From Brassica napus (lineage: Eukaryota; Streptophyta; Magnoliopsida; Brassicales; Brassicaceae): a stretch of 64,000 nucleotides of DNA. Made by a program: the position numbers and the translations under genes. The stretch spans positions 16,441,525 to 16,505,524 of the forward strand of contig NC_063446.1 in the NCBI RefSeq assembly GCF_020379485.1, written 5' to 3'. Of the stretch, positions 12,660 through 25,966 are shown one piece after another. A model generated the notes under the pieces. It saw nothing but the letters and a program-made list of their open reading frames with translations. It made no database searches and had not been told where the DNA came from. Numbering within the stretch: the stretch's first letter is position 1; each line of letters begins with the position of its first letter.

Positions 12660-13207
12660 AACTCACCCTACTAATCTGAGTCATATAAAAAAAATGCGAG
12701 TTATTCAGGGACAAAGCAAGCTGATGATTTGTTTGACGTATAGTTTAAGTGCTTTTTTTTTTTGCTTAACTCAGCAGTTCAAGTGTTCAACAACATCATT
12801 TCGCTCTTTAGAAAAACAACATAATTTCTGCCACAAAATGATTATGGTTTCTTAAAAAGTATCCAAAGTTATAAAGCCACAAAAATATGTAATCAAGTAA
12901 AAGAAGTGTTCTCACTGACATTTTTCTTTTTGTTTAGTTCTTAGAAGTTGGTCTATTGTGTTCATAATTTGATTTCTGTTAAGAGATGTAGTATTAACAC
13001 TTGCTGATTCCGGAAATAAAATATTGTACTCTTTCCAATTAGGAACAAATAATAATAAAAATACAAACAAAATCCAAAATGAGCTGCAAAATCCTATCAA
13101 AAGTCAACATCGATGCCCTTCTAGATCTTTCTCAGCATTTACATTATTGCCTGCAAACGGCAACGTGCATCGTCGTTTGGGCCATAAGATAATCAAAACC
13201 CTAAGGC

Positions 13208-13214
13208 TATAAAT
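13208..13214 (+). promoter_or_regulatory. TATA box of the GST gene
   Basis: TATAAAT lies 82 bases upstream of the GST start codon, with a leader rich in CA/AAG in between, a normal spacing for a plant promoter. Confidence 0.6.
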
Positions 13215-13289
13215 CAGACTTAAAGTCACTCACAGCAACACACACATTTCTAAGAGACAGATAAAAACCAAAAAAAGAAAAATTAAGCA

Positions 13290-14035
13290 ATGGCGGAGAA
13301 AGAAGAAGTGAAGCTTCTGGGGATATGGGCGAGCCCTTTCAGCCGTCGGATCGAGATGGCTCTCAAACTCAAAGGGATACCGTACGATTACGTTGAAGAA
13401 ATATTGGAGCACAAAAGCCCTTTGCTTCTTGCACTCAACCCTATCCACAAGAAGGTCCCTGTTCTTGTCCACAATGGCAAAACCATTCTCGAGTCTCAAG
13501 TGATTCTTGAATACATCGATGAGACTTGGAAACAGAATCCAATTCTCCCTCAGGATCCTTACGAGAGATCCAAGGCTCGATTCTTAGGCAAACTCGTCGA
13601 TGAACAGGTACGTATATATATATATATTTATGTATATGTATTCTTACTAATTGTTTTTGATCTTTATCTGTACTGTAGATCATCACTGCGGGTTTTGTAT
13701 CAATGGCAAGAGCAGACGAGAAAGGAAGAGAGGCTTTGGCCGAGCAGACAAGAGAACTGATTATGAATCTGGAGAAGGAACTTGTCGGAAAAGATTTCTT
13801 CGGTGGTAAGAGTGTCGGGTTTTTGGATTTGGTCGCCGGAAGTATGATTCCGTTTTGTTTGGAGAGAGGTTGGGAAGGAATTGGATTGAAAGTGATTACA
13901 GAGGAGAAGTTTCCAGAATACAGCAGATGGGTGAAGAACTTGGAGAAGGTTGAGGCTGTGAAAGATTGTATTCCTCCAAGAGAGAAACATGTTGAACACA
14001 TGAATTATATGGGGGAAAGAATCAGATCCGCTTAG
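13290..14035 (+). CDS. GSTU5: Glutathione S-transferase, tau class (GSTU5-like)
   Basis: Two exons, 13290-13607 and 13679-14035, joined by a 71-bp GT-AG intron after Gln106, the usual tau-GST intron position, encode 224 residues. GSTs conjugate glutathione to electrophilic compounds in the cytosol as homodimers; tau GSTs act in xenobiotic, herbicide and stress detoxification. Visible features: N-terminal thioredoxin fold with the catalytic serine in 'WASPFSRR' (Ser15), 'KKVPVL' with the cis-proline (Pro57), the glutathione-binding Glu68-Ser69 in '[11 protein letters not shown]', then the all-helical C-terminal domain with '[19 protein letters not shown]'. From memory it is closest to Arabidopsis GSTU5 (At2g29450). 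The start is the first ATG after a TATA-containing leader. Another member of the GSTU1-6 group is possible, but the class is certain. AATAAA-like signals lie at about 14143. Confidence 0.95.
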
Positions 14036-14180
14036 ACGAAAGTCATATTTGGTTCGGTGTTTCAATGTTTTAAGTTGCTGTAATGTTTGAACCTTGTTAT
14101 CTGTTATGTTTCTCAAAAAAGCTTGTCTTTTTTTTTTCTTTCTAATAAACAAAGTTATCTTATACAAATATGAGTGATTT

Positions 14181-14468
14181 AAGTTGTATATAGCTAAACA
14201 ACTTTTGGTATTTAGCTGCTCTGTCGGAAGGTGAAACTTGAAAGACTAAAATAGCTTAAAATATTTTAAGACAATCAAATCTAATCAAAGCGTTCGTTTC
14301 TTTAAAAGTTTTACAGCCAAAATATTTTTTAAAAATTTAAGTCAAAAATTTTATTTTTGGAACAAAAAACATACTTTACAAAGTTAAACAACTTTTGGTA
14401 TATAGCTAAACAACTTTTGGTATTTAGCTGCTCTGTTGGAAGGTGAAACTTGAAAGACTAAAATAGCT
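14181..14468 (+). repeat. Duplicated segment downstream of the GST gene
   Basis: A block containing 'tatagctaaacaactttt' and 'ggaaggtgaaacttgaaag' occurs at 14188-14254 and again at 14401-14468, each followed by a copy of the 'atcaaagcgttcgtttc' block. Local duplication copied this non-coding DNA. Confidence 0.7.
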
Positions 14469-14519
14469 CTTGCTCTCTGACTTTAAGGGGGTGATTGTAG
14501 GTGTAGTTCTAGACAAACA

Positions 14520-14866
14520 AATCCAATCAAAGCGTTCGTTTCTTTAAAAGTTCTACGGCCAAAATATTTTTAAAAAAATTAAGTCAAGAATTTTATTTTT
14601 GGAACCAAAAATATACTTTACAAAGTTACATCAAAAGAATTTACAACAACTAAATTTGCAACTTAAATTTTACAGCCAAAAATATAAAATCAAATCCAAT
14701 CAAAGCGTTCGTTTCTTTAAAAGTTCTACGGCCAAAATATTTTTTAAAAAATTAAGTCAAGAATTTTATTTTTGGAACCAAAAATATACTTTACAAAGTT
14801 ACATCAAAAGAATTTACAACAACTAAATTTGCAGCTTAAATTTTACAGCCAAAAATATAAAATTAA
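14520..14866 (+). repeat. Tandem repeat, 173-bp period, two copies
   Basis: The unit beginning 'atccaatcaaagcgttcg' at 14521 recurs at 14694 almost unchanged, and a diverged partial copy starts at about 14277. The repeated short reading frames are a by-product. No function is visible. Confidence 0.8.
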
Positions 14867-14869
14867 ACT

Positions 14870-16073
14870 ATTGAATGCTTATAATAGACATGCTGAAAAG
14901 AAAAAAAAACTAACGTGCATTGTTGGTGTTGAATTTATTCAACAAGTTGAAAAAAAAACTAGGATCAACAACAATTTTGTTGTTTTTATTGATTGTTGAT
15001 ATTATTAGATTTATATTCACCTTAATTATTTAAAATAATTTATTTCACAATAATTTATTTTTTATTGATTTATATCAATTTTTATGATCTACAAATAGAG
15101 ATTAGTTTTATTATTTTATATGATTTGGATTCAAACAAAAAAAAATATTTTATCATGAGTTTTAGGTATTTTCAATCTGATTTTGTTTATATATCATAAT
15201 ATTTCAACTTTAAATATATATTTAATTTTATAATTATTGTATTTTTAAATTTTTTATCTTTTAAATTTTAATATTTAGTTATAAAATCAAAATAGAAAAT
15301 ATGAAATAAAAATATATTGATAAGGTATTGTTTTTTTCATTATAAAGTATAAAATAATGATTGTATATTAAGTAGTATATGGAAAAAAAAGAAGATAATG
15401 CCAATGATGAAAGTGAAAGTTAAGGTATTAGAAAAAAATGAACAAATTACATAGTTTATGTGTAAGGTGTAGACAAAATGGATATTTTGATGGAGCAATA
15501 GAGATTTGTTTTAGAATTAACCACAGTGTCCACGGCGGCGATCGAAGTCAACCGACTAATCTATGTGTTTAAGAAATATCGATATTTATAAATTTTTTGG
15601 TGGCCAACAGGAATCTAATTGCGGATTCACCAAGATTATCTGCCATAGCCCAATCTCGATTAGATTTAGGAGCATTCGAGGATTACCGTTAACTTCAACA
15701 AAAAAGTAGAAAAAAAAAGATCAACGAGCTGTAAGTATGTGCTGTCATGCGTAAGGTGTAGGACAAGATAATTATTTAATGGAGCTGCATATATTTTATG
15801 GCTTACATTAAATAAGAGATTTTCTGCTGATTCTCTAAATCAATATGTAAGCAATGTACTTGTGCATTGACCGAGACATAACGAGGATCGAGATCAACTA
15901 ACTTCTTCGTTGTTTTTTATTTTTGAATATCTGATGAGAAACTTCATCGCTCTCAGATTTCCTGGTAGGATCCAAATCGGGTAAAAAATCTAGACGTGCA
16001 ACTAGGGTCAGGCCTAACTAGGGTGAAAGTATTGAGTCAGAGCCAGCTCAGCTGTATAATTTATTGGACTTGG
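14870..16073. other. A+T-rich intergenic DNA, no gene seen
   Basis: Mostly A+T-rich. 15520-15720 is less A+T-rich and could be debris of a gene or repeat, but it has no sustained open frame and I recognise no family. Confidence 0.4.
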
Positions 16074-16081
16074 CTTAGAGG

Positions 16082-16316
16082 CAGGGGCGGACCCAGTAAG
16101 AGAAGAGGGGTGTCACATGACACCACAAAAATCTTATAAAAAAAATATTTTAGCTTATAAAATGTATAATATCTGTACTATAGTTCAGATGGTAAGTTTA
16201 GCCCAATGAACCCCCAAATACTCGGGTTTGAATCTCTATTGACCCCTTTTGACATTATTATTTTTACTTAAACAATATATTGAACCCAATGAAAATTAAT
16301 GCTGGGTCCGTCCCTG
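16082..16316 (+). mobile_element. hAT-like MITE containing tRNA-like Pol III boxes
   Basis: Terminal inverted repeats CAGGGGCGGACCCAG (16082) and CTGGGTCCGTCCCTG (ending 16316) are flanked by the exact 8-bp duplication CTTAGAGG (16074-16081, 16317-16324). It is 235 bp with no transposase. Inside, TAGTTCAGATG (16191-16201) fits the Pol III A-box consensus and GGTTTGAATCT (16225-16235) nearly fits the B box, in tRNA-like order. Confidence 0.88.
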
Positions 16317-16597
16317 CTTAGAGGGCCACTGAGAAATGAATTTACGTAGACTTGAATTTTAAGAGTGGAAAGATTTTAAAAGTTACGTGGAATATATGTA
16401 CATTGATTTATAAAATCCGATCATAACTTTTTAGATTGGTATAAATTTTCATGAATTTGTATGAGACTGTGTTCGGTTGGTGGTAGAAGCTTTGACTATG
16501 TGAACTATATTAATATATTTATCCCCTTTATAAATATAAAATTAGATTTTTCGGAGTAAACTCATTTGTGCTATAAATGTTTTGGATTAGGGTCAAC

Positions 16598-17103
16598 TAG
16601 GCCAACAACGGCTCCGCATATCATAAAAATTTAGGGTATTCGGATCCGTAAATTTAATATCCAGATTTGGATCTGTGGTTTCCGAATATCTTTCAATGTA
16701 GTATAATACACATAGATATTTGGATCCGGATCTGTAAAAATAAACTAAAAATTATTTTTAGAAAATACTAAAATTCTAAAAAATAATACATAAATTAAAT
16801 ATTTATACAAGATATTTAAATATATATATATAATTAAATATGTATAATATTAGAAAAGTTAAAATATAATATTATAAGATTAATTTATGTATAAATATTA
16901 ATAATTTTTTTTTAAATATAATATTTTTTAAAAAATACAGATCCGGTTCCAAATATTTGGACTTAAAAATTAAGATACTCGGAAACCGAATTTGGTTTTG
17001 ACAGATCTAATATTATACTATATGGATTTGGATCCGGGCATCTCGAATATCCTATTTTCAGAGCAGAACCAAATCAGATCCCGAAAAATAAGTCTCAGGC
17101 CTA
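16598..17103. mobile_element. hAT-like MITE, diverged member of the TAGGCC family
   Basis: The ends TAGGCC (16598) and GGCCTA (17103) are flanked by GGGTCAAC on both sides (16590-16597, 17104-17111), an 8-bp duplication. The arms contain inverted GGATCCGGATCTG-type repeats around an A+T-rich core. The terminal repeats are short or eroded compared with the copy at 12013, but the target duplication is exact. Confidence 0.7.
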
Positions 17104-17111
17104 GGGTCAAC

Positions 17112-19619
17112 TTCAAATTTTACATTTTAGTTTAGTGATATAATTCTTACAATCACACACATTCTTGATATTTAAATGTTGTTTCAATATTTTTTTATAT
17201 AAACACTAGCAAAGCAAAAGTAAAAGATATGAATGTATATTATTTTTAATTATTACAAAGTCATTTTCCAAATTCCAAAAATATGTATTCTTTTTACATA
17301 TAGAATATATATTTTCATTAAAATCCAAGGGGTGAAATGTGTAAATGCATAACATAATTTGTTTCTCTATATATATAATTATTTAAGTTCCGTTGAATTT
17401 GATTTGATTTTAATAGTATTTTAAAGCACACTTTTATAGGACAGAAGAGTCAAGTAGGTTTAACCAAAATTAATTAGTTAATTTTATTTGTGGTCTCTAG
17501 CCTAAAGAAATTTTGAGTTTAATTTTGATTAAAATTTGGCTTTACATTTTTTTTATCAAAAAAATTTGGCTTTACATTTTTGCAAATTTCAGTGTGTGTG
17601 TGTTTTGCCAATTTGCAACATGTGTTCATTAGCTATCCAAAATGTTTTCGTCAATGTTATAAACCTCAATATATATGTTAACTTATACCACATATTCCCC
17701 AACTCTGTTTTGTGCACCATTTGAAACGCCACATCTTCAAAGATTGTCAATTCATATACTTCTAATTCTTAAACTTTTTCATATGCATAAATTAACTTCA
17801 ATCCTCGGTTTTGAATTTGCCCAAATGGTAACAATTTATTGTCACTGTAATCTCTCTGAAACTCAACAAAAATAGAGCAAAAACCTTCATTGAGGCATTT
17901 TGCCCAATTTGTTAAATGGAACTCAAACTTATAAAAATTGCAACCAAAGGAAGGATAATCTGTGTATTAAGACATATATAAACAATTCTAAGCCGATTTT
18001 TAGAGTTCTCAAATTATTTTTCGTTTCTTACTAAACAACAGTAAGAAAGGAAAGAAGAAAGGGAGGAACACGAAGTACATACCTCATGATTTGAACTCTA
18101 ATCCATTCAAACACTCTTACAATCTTTCTTCTTTCTTTGATTTCCCCGTTATGGTTTCAGTTCGATGAAATCATCGAATTTCATCTTTGGCGGATTTGAA
18201 CCCTAACACTGCCTTCCCCAATTTAATCTGGTAGGAGAATGGTTTGATTCGATCTTAACAGTTGGATTTAGATTTTTGTTTGTGCCGGTTAAATTTTTCA
18301 GAAATTTGAATTGGCCCCAAGTAGTTTTCATTAGATCTAATTAGACCCCTTCTTGTGACTTGGATATATTTGACGGAGTTGATGTCGTTGGAGACGCATT
18401 CTAATACTTCATATGATTTTAGACTTACGGTTTAGAGTTGAGGGGTGAAATTTTGGGATAAGGTTTCAAATTTTAAAAAATAAAAAATTATAATTAAAAT
18501 TTTCAAAATAAAAGAAAGATTATTTTGGTCATTTTATTTTAGGGCTATTTTGTGACAAAAACTTAAAAATAGATATTTAAGAGAATTGTCCAATCTTTTT
18601 TCCTAAAGCTTAAATAGTTGAGCTTAAAAACAACAATATAACTACTGGATTAGTGGGTTAATCAATGCCAGCGAGAATGAGTAAATGACTTACTCAATGA
18701 AACAACTTCTAAACTAGTCTTTCTACAAAAACTATTATATGATTCAATGCAAAACGAATACTGACTAGCAGCAGACAACAATTCAACAAAGTTAACACAA
18801 TTACATTACTACATTCAGTTCACAACATCACCAAACACGTATCATCACAAATGTGACTCGACGTGTGCAACCACACCCCCAATCAGTGAAATTAATGCAC
18901 CGGTCGATGCTCTACTGTGATTACCCGCATACGTCCCTTTTGGCTCAACCAGCCAATCCGTCCACAGTCTCCCCAGTCAATTATACCTAAACGGGCCATC
19001 ACATCTCCACTACCCTCCGGACCCTTACGAATCACAATCATCACATAGTCTCATGTCTCATGTTAAACGACCATAATTTTCATTAAACGGTTCATTATAT
19101 TCATCTAATAACCTACTTCGTCCAATTCTTATCACAAAGTAATACCATAAATCAATCCACAACATTAACACAAAACATTCTGTTTAAATTCTTTAACAAT
19201 GCAGAGGTTTTTATGCATAATACAAACCGTGTGGTGTAGCTATTTAGTCAATGCATGTGTTTTCACTGACATCACATCATAACTTTCTTTTTCAACTCTG
19301 GTTCTGTCTTATTTTCCTATGGGATGTTTATGGTTCATCAGAATCTTGGGGATAAAAGCTTACATATTAAGCCCAATATAACGTATAGAAGGCCCATTAG
19401 GTCGATTCAAAACACAAATCAGTTCTGGTTAGGTAATAACGAAGAGTGATAAATAAGAAGTTAAAAAAAAAGTGAACCAATCAAACTGAATCATCTGACA
19501 GCGCCGGTCGTCTCTTCTTGTCTCCTCTCTTTCTGGCGGCTCGAACGCCAAAGGCAAAGGAGCTTAATCTCCTCCGTTCGTTACCATACCTTTACAGAGC
19601 CTCTCCTCAGTAATCAGAG
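17112..19619. other. Intergenic region and TOPP1 upstream DNA
   Basis: No gene is recognised. 18010-18250 contains a leader-like CT-rich stretch without a supported exon. 18395-18600 is a dispersed repeat (listed separately). 19440-19619 is G+C-richer and CT-rich, as expected for the 5' UTR of the phosphatase gene; no TATA box is obvious. Confidence 0.4.
18395..18600 (+). repeat. Dispersed repeat shared with 51110-51385
   Basis: The stretch around 'agggtttcaaattttaaaa', 'attttcaaaataaaag' and 'ttattttggtcattttatt' recurs, diverged, at 51200-51380, including the ending 'actta-aaaat...gagagaattg'. The other copy has inverted ends, so both are probably members of a MITE family. Confidence 0.6.
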
Positions 19620-21384
19620 ATGGCGGATAAGCCGGCGCAGGAGCAGGAGCAGAAGCCAGCAATGGAACCGGCGGTTCTTGACGATATCATCCGCCGTTTG
19701 GTTGAGTTTCGGAACACGAGGCCTGGATCCGGGAAGCAAGTTCACCTCAGCGAAGGTGAAATCCGTCAGCTCTGTGCTGTCTCCAAAGAAATCTTTCTTC
19801 AACAACCTAATCTCCTCGAACTCGAAGCTCCCATCAAGATCTGCGGTCAGATTCTTTCTCCCTCTGCTCAAATAGTGTTTCTTTTTTTTCTTCTTCCGTT
19901 TCACTTATTATCTTGAAAAAGAGAATCTGTTAGCTCTTTGCAAGCTGTAAGTAGGTAACAGTTGGTAGTAATTAGGCTGTCGGTTCGAGCATAAATGTTT
20001 TTAGGACCTTTGAGTGGCTCAAAAAAATTATATTTTGAGTTAGTAACCTATTAAATCAAGTGAATCGGTGGTAAAAGGTGGAATCTTTATACTACAAGTC
20101 TTAAATATGATTAAGAGTTTGGAGAGGTTCTTATGAATTTCAGATTCGTTTATAATAGTACTAATAAGTTATGGGTTTATTGGAACTCTTTTATAGTGCA
20201 AGACTTGAGTAGTGTTAAGTGTTTTGACATGTTCTTGAGGTTTGATTCTTTAATATGATGACTCATTAAGTTATGGTTTGATTGATTGGTTCTCATGAAA
20301 CATTTCCTGCAAATTTTTTGACCAAGTTCAATGCTGTTCATTCACCAATCTTTTATGGAGGTTGAATGATGCAACACAAAGAGTAAATTGTCATTTTTAA
20401 GATTTATCTGGCGTGAATTGTTAGTTGAGTTGGTTGACTCATTAAGTTATGGTTTGATTGATTGGTTGCTCCTTGATATCCCATGTTTTCTTCTGGTTGT
20501 TTCTTAGATTTAATGGTTCATTTTTTCTTAGTTTTTTTTTTTTTTTTTTTTCTCGTTTTATACTTTCACAGGTGATATTCATGGGCAGTATTCAGATCTA
20601 TTGAGGCTATTTGAGTATGGAGGCTTCCCTCCGGAAGCCAATTATTTGTTCTTAGGTGATTACGTCGACCGTGGCAAGCAAAGCTTGGAAACAATATGCC
20701 TTCTCTTAGCTTACAAAATCAAGTACCCTGAGAACTTCTTCTTGCTTAGAGGGAACCATGAATCTGCTTCCATCAATCGTATTTACGGGTTCTATGACGA
20801 GTGCAAACGCAGGTTCAACGTCAGGCTCTGGAAAATATTCACCGATTGCTTTAACTGTCTTCCTGTGGCGGCTTTGGTCGATGACAGGATACTATGTATG
20901 CATGGTGGGATCTCCCCAGAGTTGACGAGCTTGGACCAGATCAGGAACATTTCACGCCCGATGGATATTCCTGAATCAGGTCTGGTGTGTGATTTGCTTT
21001 GGTCGGATCCTAGTGGAGACGTCAAAGGATGGGGAGTGAATGATCGTGGTGTTTCATACACTTTTGGAGCTGACACAGTTGCAGAGTTCTTGCAAAAAAA
21101 TGACATGGACCTTATCTGCCGTGCCCACCAGGTTTATTCTTTTATTGTTTCAACTCAAGTTTGTTGGAAAAACTATCTGAGTGTTTTATAACTCTTGTGT
21201 ATTTTAGGTTGTTGAAGATGGGTATGAGTTCTTTGCAGACAGACAGCTTGTTACTGTGTTTTCAGCTCCCAACTATTGTGGAGAGTTTGACAATGCTGGC
21301 GCAATGATGAGCATTGATGAGAGCTTAATGTGCTCGTTCCAAATACTTAAGCCGTCGGATAAGAGATCATCACCATTTCTATGA
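19620..21384 (+). CDS. TOPP1: Serine/threonine protein phosphatase PP1 catalytic subunit (TOPP1-like)
   Basis: Three exons (19620-19845, 20572-21131, 21208-21384) with GT-AG introns encode 320 residues. PP1 removes phosphate from Ser/Thr with two active-site metals and gains specificity from regulatory subunits in nucleus and cytoplasm. All hallmark motifs are intact: 'GDIHGQY' (from residue 76), 'GDYVDRG', 'LRGNHE', 'HGG' and '[11 protein letters not shown]'. The first intron splits the Gly codon of GDIHG. The N-terminus '[17 protein letters not shown]' matches Arabidopsis TOPP1 (At2g29400) as I remember it, apart from small changes. One extra Lys lies in 'SGDVKGWG', where PP1s usually read GDVxGWG. 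The C-terminus is short (KRSSPFL). The next locus downstream, a decayed SMO2, also matches the Arabidopsis order. Confidence 0.97.
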
Positions 21385-22470
21385 CAGCAATCATCTAGTT
21401 ACCTCCATGCTTCATATTAACAACACTCCAAAAGGTAAAAAAAACTTTTGTTCTTGTTATAGTTGAGTTGACACCACATGTGTGTCAGTGTAACACTTGT
21501 CTCTACATTTCTTGCTTTGAGGTGTAGATAGTTCATCATCACATGTGTGTTATCACATAAAATAGCTCATGTTGCTTATAATTAGTCATCAAGGACAGAG
21601 AGCTTTATATGCATGCGGAGTGTTTTCTTTGTGGCTCAGCTTTTGATTATCTTTTTGGTATTTGACATTTTGGTGCAGCTGTGTACACTAGAAAGAGAGG
21701 ATCTAGTGGCAGAAACTACTCAACTGTTACCTTGGTGGTTCTCCTGATGATAGAACATTTAAGCAAAAAACACAGAGACGGTCTCCAACAGAGTAAAGAA
21801 CTCAGGTCTCTACTGTAATTTTAGCTTCTATCTCCATGTTTGTCTAAAACGTGTATGTTTTGTCTTCTTTCTGAATAATCTTTAGATTCTCTCATTTGTA
21901 CCCTCTTATTTGTTTATGAAGCTCCAAGGCCAAAACTTTTCTAGAGTCCCTAGTTCTCTTCACCACAGCTCGCAGATTCTTATGGGATTACAATAACATT
22001 AAATTATATCCGTTTTGACTATTAAAATTAATCAGGTGGTGTGAATTGTCAAATGTAAGAACATGCGGTGCTTAAAGGAAAAAAATTATGTGTAAATTGA
22101 GCATTAACAATGAAAATTAATGTGTGCACGTGTGATTGAGAGAAAGTTGGAACCAGAAACGACATCAAAACACATTATTTATTGAGTTAAGCCAAGCCGC
22201 CTAATCATATGATTACTAAGTTATTTGTGACTGTAACTCCTGCAGATAGATCAGAGTAGTTCTTCCTTCGACGTTTCTTTTCTGAGTTCTTTGTTGCTGT
22301 GATGCGTGCTGATCAGTCAGTACTTCTTCCTTGATTATTGAGCGACTGTTAATGAATGAGAAGTGTGTCAATATTATACATTTTGCCATCATTTAGTGGA
22401 ACTGATCACATTTTTCTCTTTCTGATCTGTATTATTTTGGTTTTTTCTTGCTTTGTCAGTCATCTTTGTC
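21385..22470 (+). other. TOPP1 3' UTR and spacer
   Basis: The first several hundred bases after the stop are likely 3' UTR. A region with GT...CAG borders (about 21436-21679) could be a 3'-UTR intron, but this cannot be proven here. 22200-22470 resembles leader DNA of the adjacent SMO2 remnant. Confidence 0.4.
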
Positions 22471-22474
22471 TCTT

Positions 22475-22960
22475 AGATGGGATGTTACACATTTTACCGA
22501 CTTTCAACTGGCTTGCATCGGCAGTTTTATCCTTGCATATTCCTCGAAAGGACAGGTTTTGCTGAGTTACGTTTTGATCTGATGTATGAAATCATCTTTG
22601 GTGATTACTCTTGCAGGAAAGTGGTGTGTGCGAAAATCTTTTTCTACTTCATCATTGAAGATTTTGTATTCTATTGGGGCCACACGATCTTGCCTACAAA
22701 ATGGCTGTACAATGCATCATGAGTAAAGTTTCAATACTATCCATCTTTTTTTTTTTTTATGTACTCAACAATACAAGCCCGGCCCCATAAATGATCTCAT
22801 GATATGCCCACACCTTTTTGTTTTTGACTGACATCAGAATATGCTCATCCAGCTGAGATTCTGTTTCTTGGTTTTGCTACCATCATTGGTTTATTTGTGT
22901 TGCTTCAGGATATTTGGAGGGTTACAGAAAACTCAAGGCCCTTAAAGAAACCTGACAATT
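22475..22960 (+). pseudogene. SMO2-2: Sterol 4-alpha-methyl oxidase 2 (SMO2) pseudogene
   Basis: Pieces of SMO2 occur in the correct order but in different frames: 'THFTDFQLACIGSF' (about 22488-22530), 'FLERTGF' (about 22540), 'KVVCAKIFFYFIIEDFVFYWGH' split around 22618-22690, 'TKWLY', then 'LTSEYAHPAEILFLGFATI' (about 22828-22890) and a last 'GYRKLKALKET'-like tail (about 22915-22950). SMO2 is an ER membrane di-iron enzyme that removes the second C4 methyl in sterol synthesis. Large deletions removed most histidine clusters, so no active enzyme can be made. Its place right after TOPP1 matches At2g29390 (SMO2-2), making this a decayed ortholog rather than a random copy. Confidence 0.85.
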
Positions 22961-23421
22961 AATAAGCAAAATGTGAGACTTGGTTTATTCAAGAGAGATG
23001 TCTCACTCTCAAAAACTCTCCTTTTCTTCTGTTTTGCCTCTCATAAACACTTAGAACTTTATTCATAAGAACATCAATATTTGCAGCACTTTGGCTTGCA
23101 CAGTTAAATCTGCTGGTCTGATCATCTTAGCCAACTGATGTTTGAATCTAGCTTACCGGTTGTCTCAATTTTTTTTGTCACAGCTACTGCTCCTAATTGC
23201 CTTTGGCACATAGGATCCAATCGCATGTCTTTGCCTTGCAGCACAAACAAAGCACACCTCCTATAAACTATCAACAACCCTTTGAATTATACTATTAAAC
23301 TCCACATCATTCCGCTAAAATTTGAAACATATATTGAATATTTGAATGTAAACACGAGCAACAGAGGAGAATCATATATGTAAACATTATCCTACAACTT
23401 GGCAATTATACATATATGTAT

Positions 23422-24885
<1,464 letters not shown>

Positions 24886-25062
24886 TTCTGATTATCAGTC
24901 GGATTCTTTCGTGGAGATTGAAAACACTCAGTCTAGAAAAGTCATAATAATATATCTTTGTAGTGATGTACCTATTAGGCCTCAAACTTTTATCCGAGAT
25001 CCGGATTCGATCCGAGATCCGACAATATAGAGTTGGACACGAGATTTCACAATCCCAACAAT

Positions 25063-25074
25063 TGGTATCAGAGC
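25063..25074 (+). other. Primer binding site of the TRIM
   Basis: TGGTATCAGAGC is complementary to initiator tRNA-Met and starts two bases after the truncated 5' LTR ends. Confidence 0.8.
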
Positions 25075-25236
25075 GGTTGACGAGAAATCTGCAAGAAGAC
25101 CAAAATACCCTTCGAGTAGGAACGAGATCCATCGAGTTAGGATTGGGAGGTGTGTGTGGCAGAGATCAAGTCAAAAGATTCTGCAAGTCAGTTGTGGGAC
25201 ACGAGATGAATGTGATCCTTAGTTTGAGGGGGAAAA

Positions 25237-25441
25237 TGTGATATAACAAACTAAGTCTCATATTGGAAAATTAAATAAAGAATGTTTAATATATAAAGAG
25301 ATGTCCAACTCTGATTTGTACGAGGCCTTTTGGTAAGGAAACCAAAAGTAAATCCATGCGGGCTTGCCTAAGGCCCAAAATGGACAATATCGTACTAATC
25401 AGACAATATAGAGTTGAACACGGGATTTCACAATCCCAACA
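25237..25441 (+). repeat. 3' LTR of the TRIM (205 bp)
   Basis: It starts TGTGATATAACA right after the purine tract and ends CCCAACA, equal to the truncated 5' LTR end at 25060. Confidence 0.8.
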
Positions 25442-25966
25442 ACGTAACCTTGTAACCTTTCAGTTCATTCAAAAGTCGCCTAATAATCTGAATCATTTAA
25501 CATAAAAAATTTCGTTAGGATATTATTTTAATTAGTAATATATAACATTTATAATTGTTTTCGGTTTGTATATGTTTGATTTTGTTCATGTTTTATTGTT
25601 GTTTGATATATTAATAAGATAGATAATTTAATATTCTTCAATTGGATCATTTATATATTATATTTGTTGCAAAATCTTCTAAATTAGCATGGTTGTCTAA
25701 ATAACTGTAATATATATTATACATAGCATTTTTGATCAACATATTTGTATCTAAAATCAAAATTTATTATGGTTTAAAAATAGATATTATTTTGCAAACT
25801 TTTTCCGAATCGCTTAGATCTACAAGAAAATTAGAATAGATACAGAGGAAACCAAAATCTTAGGATGCTAACTTTTATTTTTTTACTTTATATTAAATAA
25901 AAGCATCAGCAGTGAAGGTAACTCACACCATTTTTTATCACTAAAAAATATTAAAAATGTAATTAA

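Larger units (their letters stand above)
25021..25441 (+). mobile_element. TRIM (miniature LTR retrotransposon), 5' LTR truncated
   Basis: A 40-base LTR end (25021-25060) is followed by the primer site TGGTATCAGAGC (25063-25074), about 160 bp of interior without coding capacity, a purine tract GAGGGGGAAAA (25226-25236) and a complete LTR (25237-25441, TGTGATATAACA...CCCAACA). The two LTR ends match closely. Size and lack of genes fit a TRIM, mobilised in trans. It lies just upstream of reductase copy 1. Confidence 0.82.

Noticed and set aside
12008..12660. Open frames rich in EPNRT or RFGSVPV residues
   Set aside because: They are direct translations of CCGAAC repeats inside a MITE with clear ends and TSD.
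13441..14167. Long minus-strand frames opposite the GST gene
   Set aside because: They are antisense shadows of the GST exons and introns; the plus-strand gene has correct splicing and all family motifs.
14599..14999. Two nearly identical 75-codon frames
   Set aside because: They arise from a 173-bp tandem non-coding repeat and have low-complexity composition.
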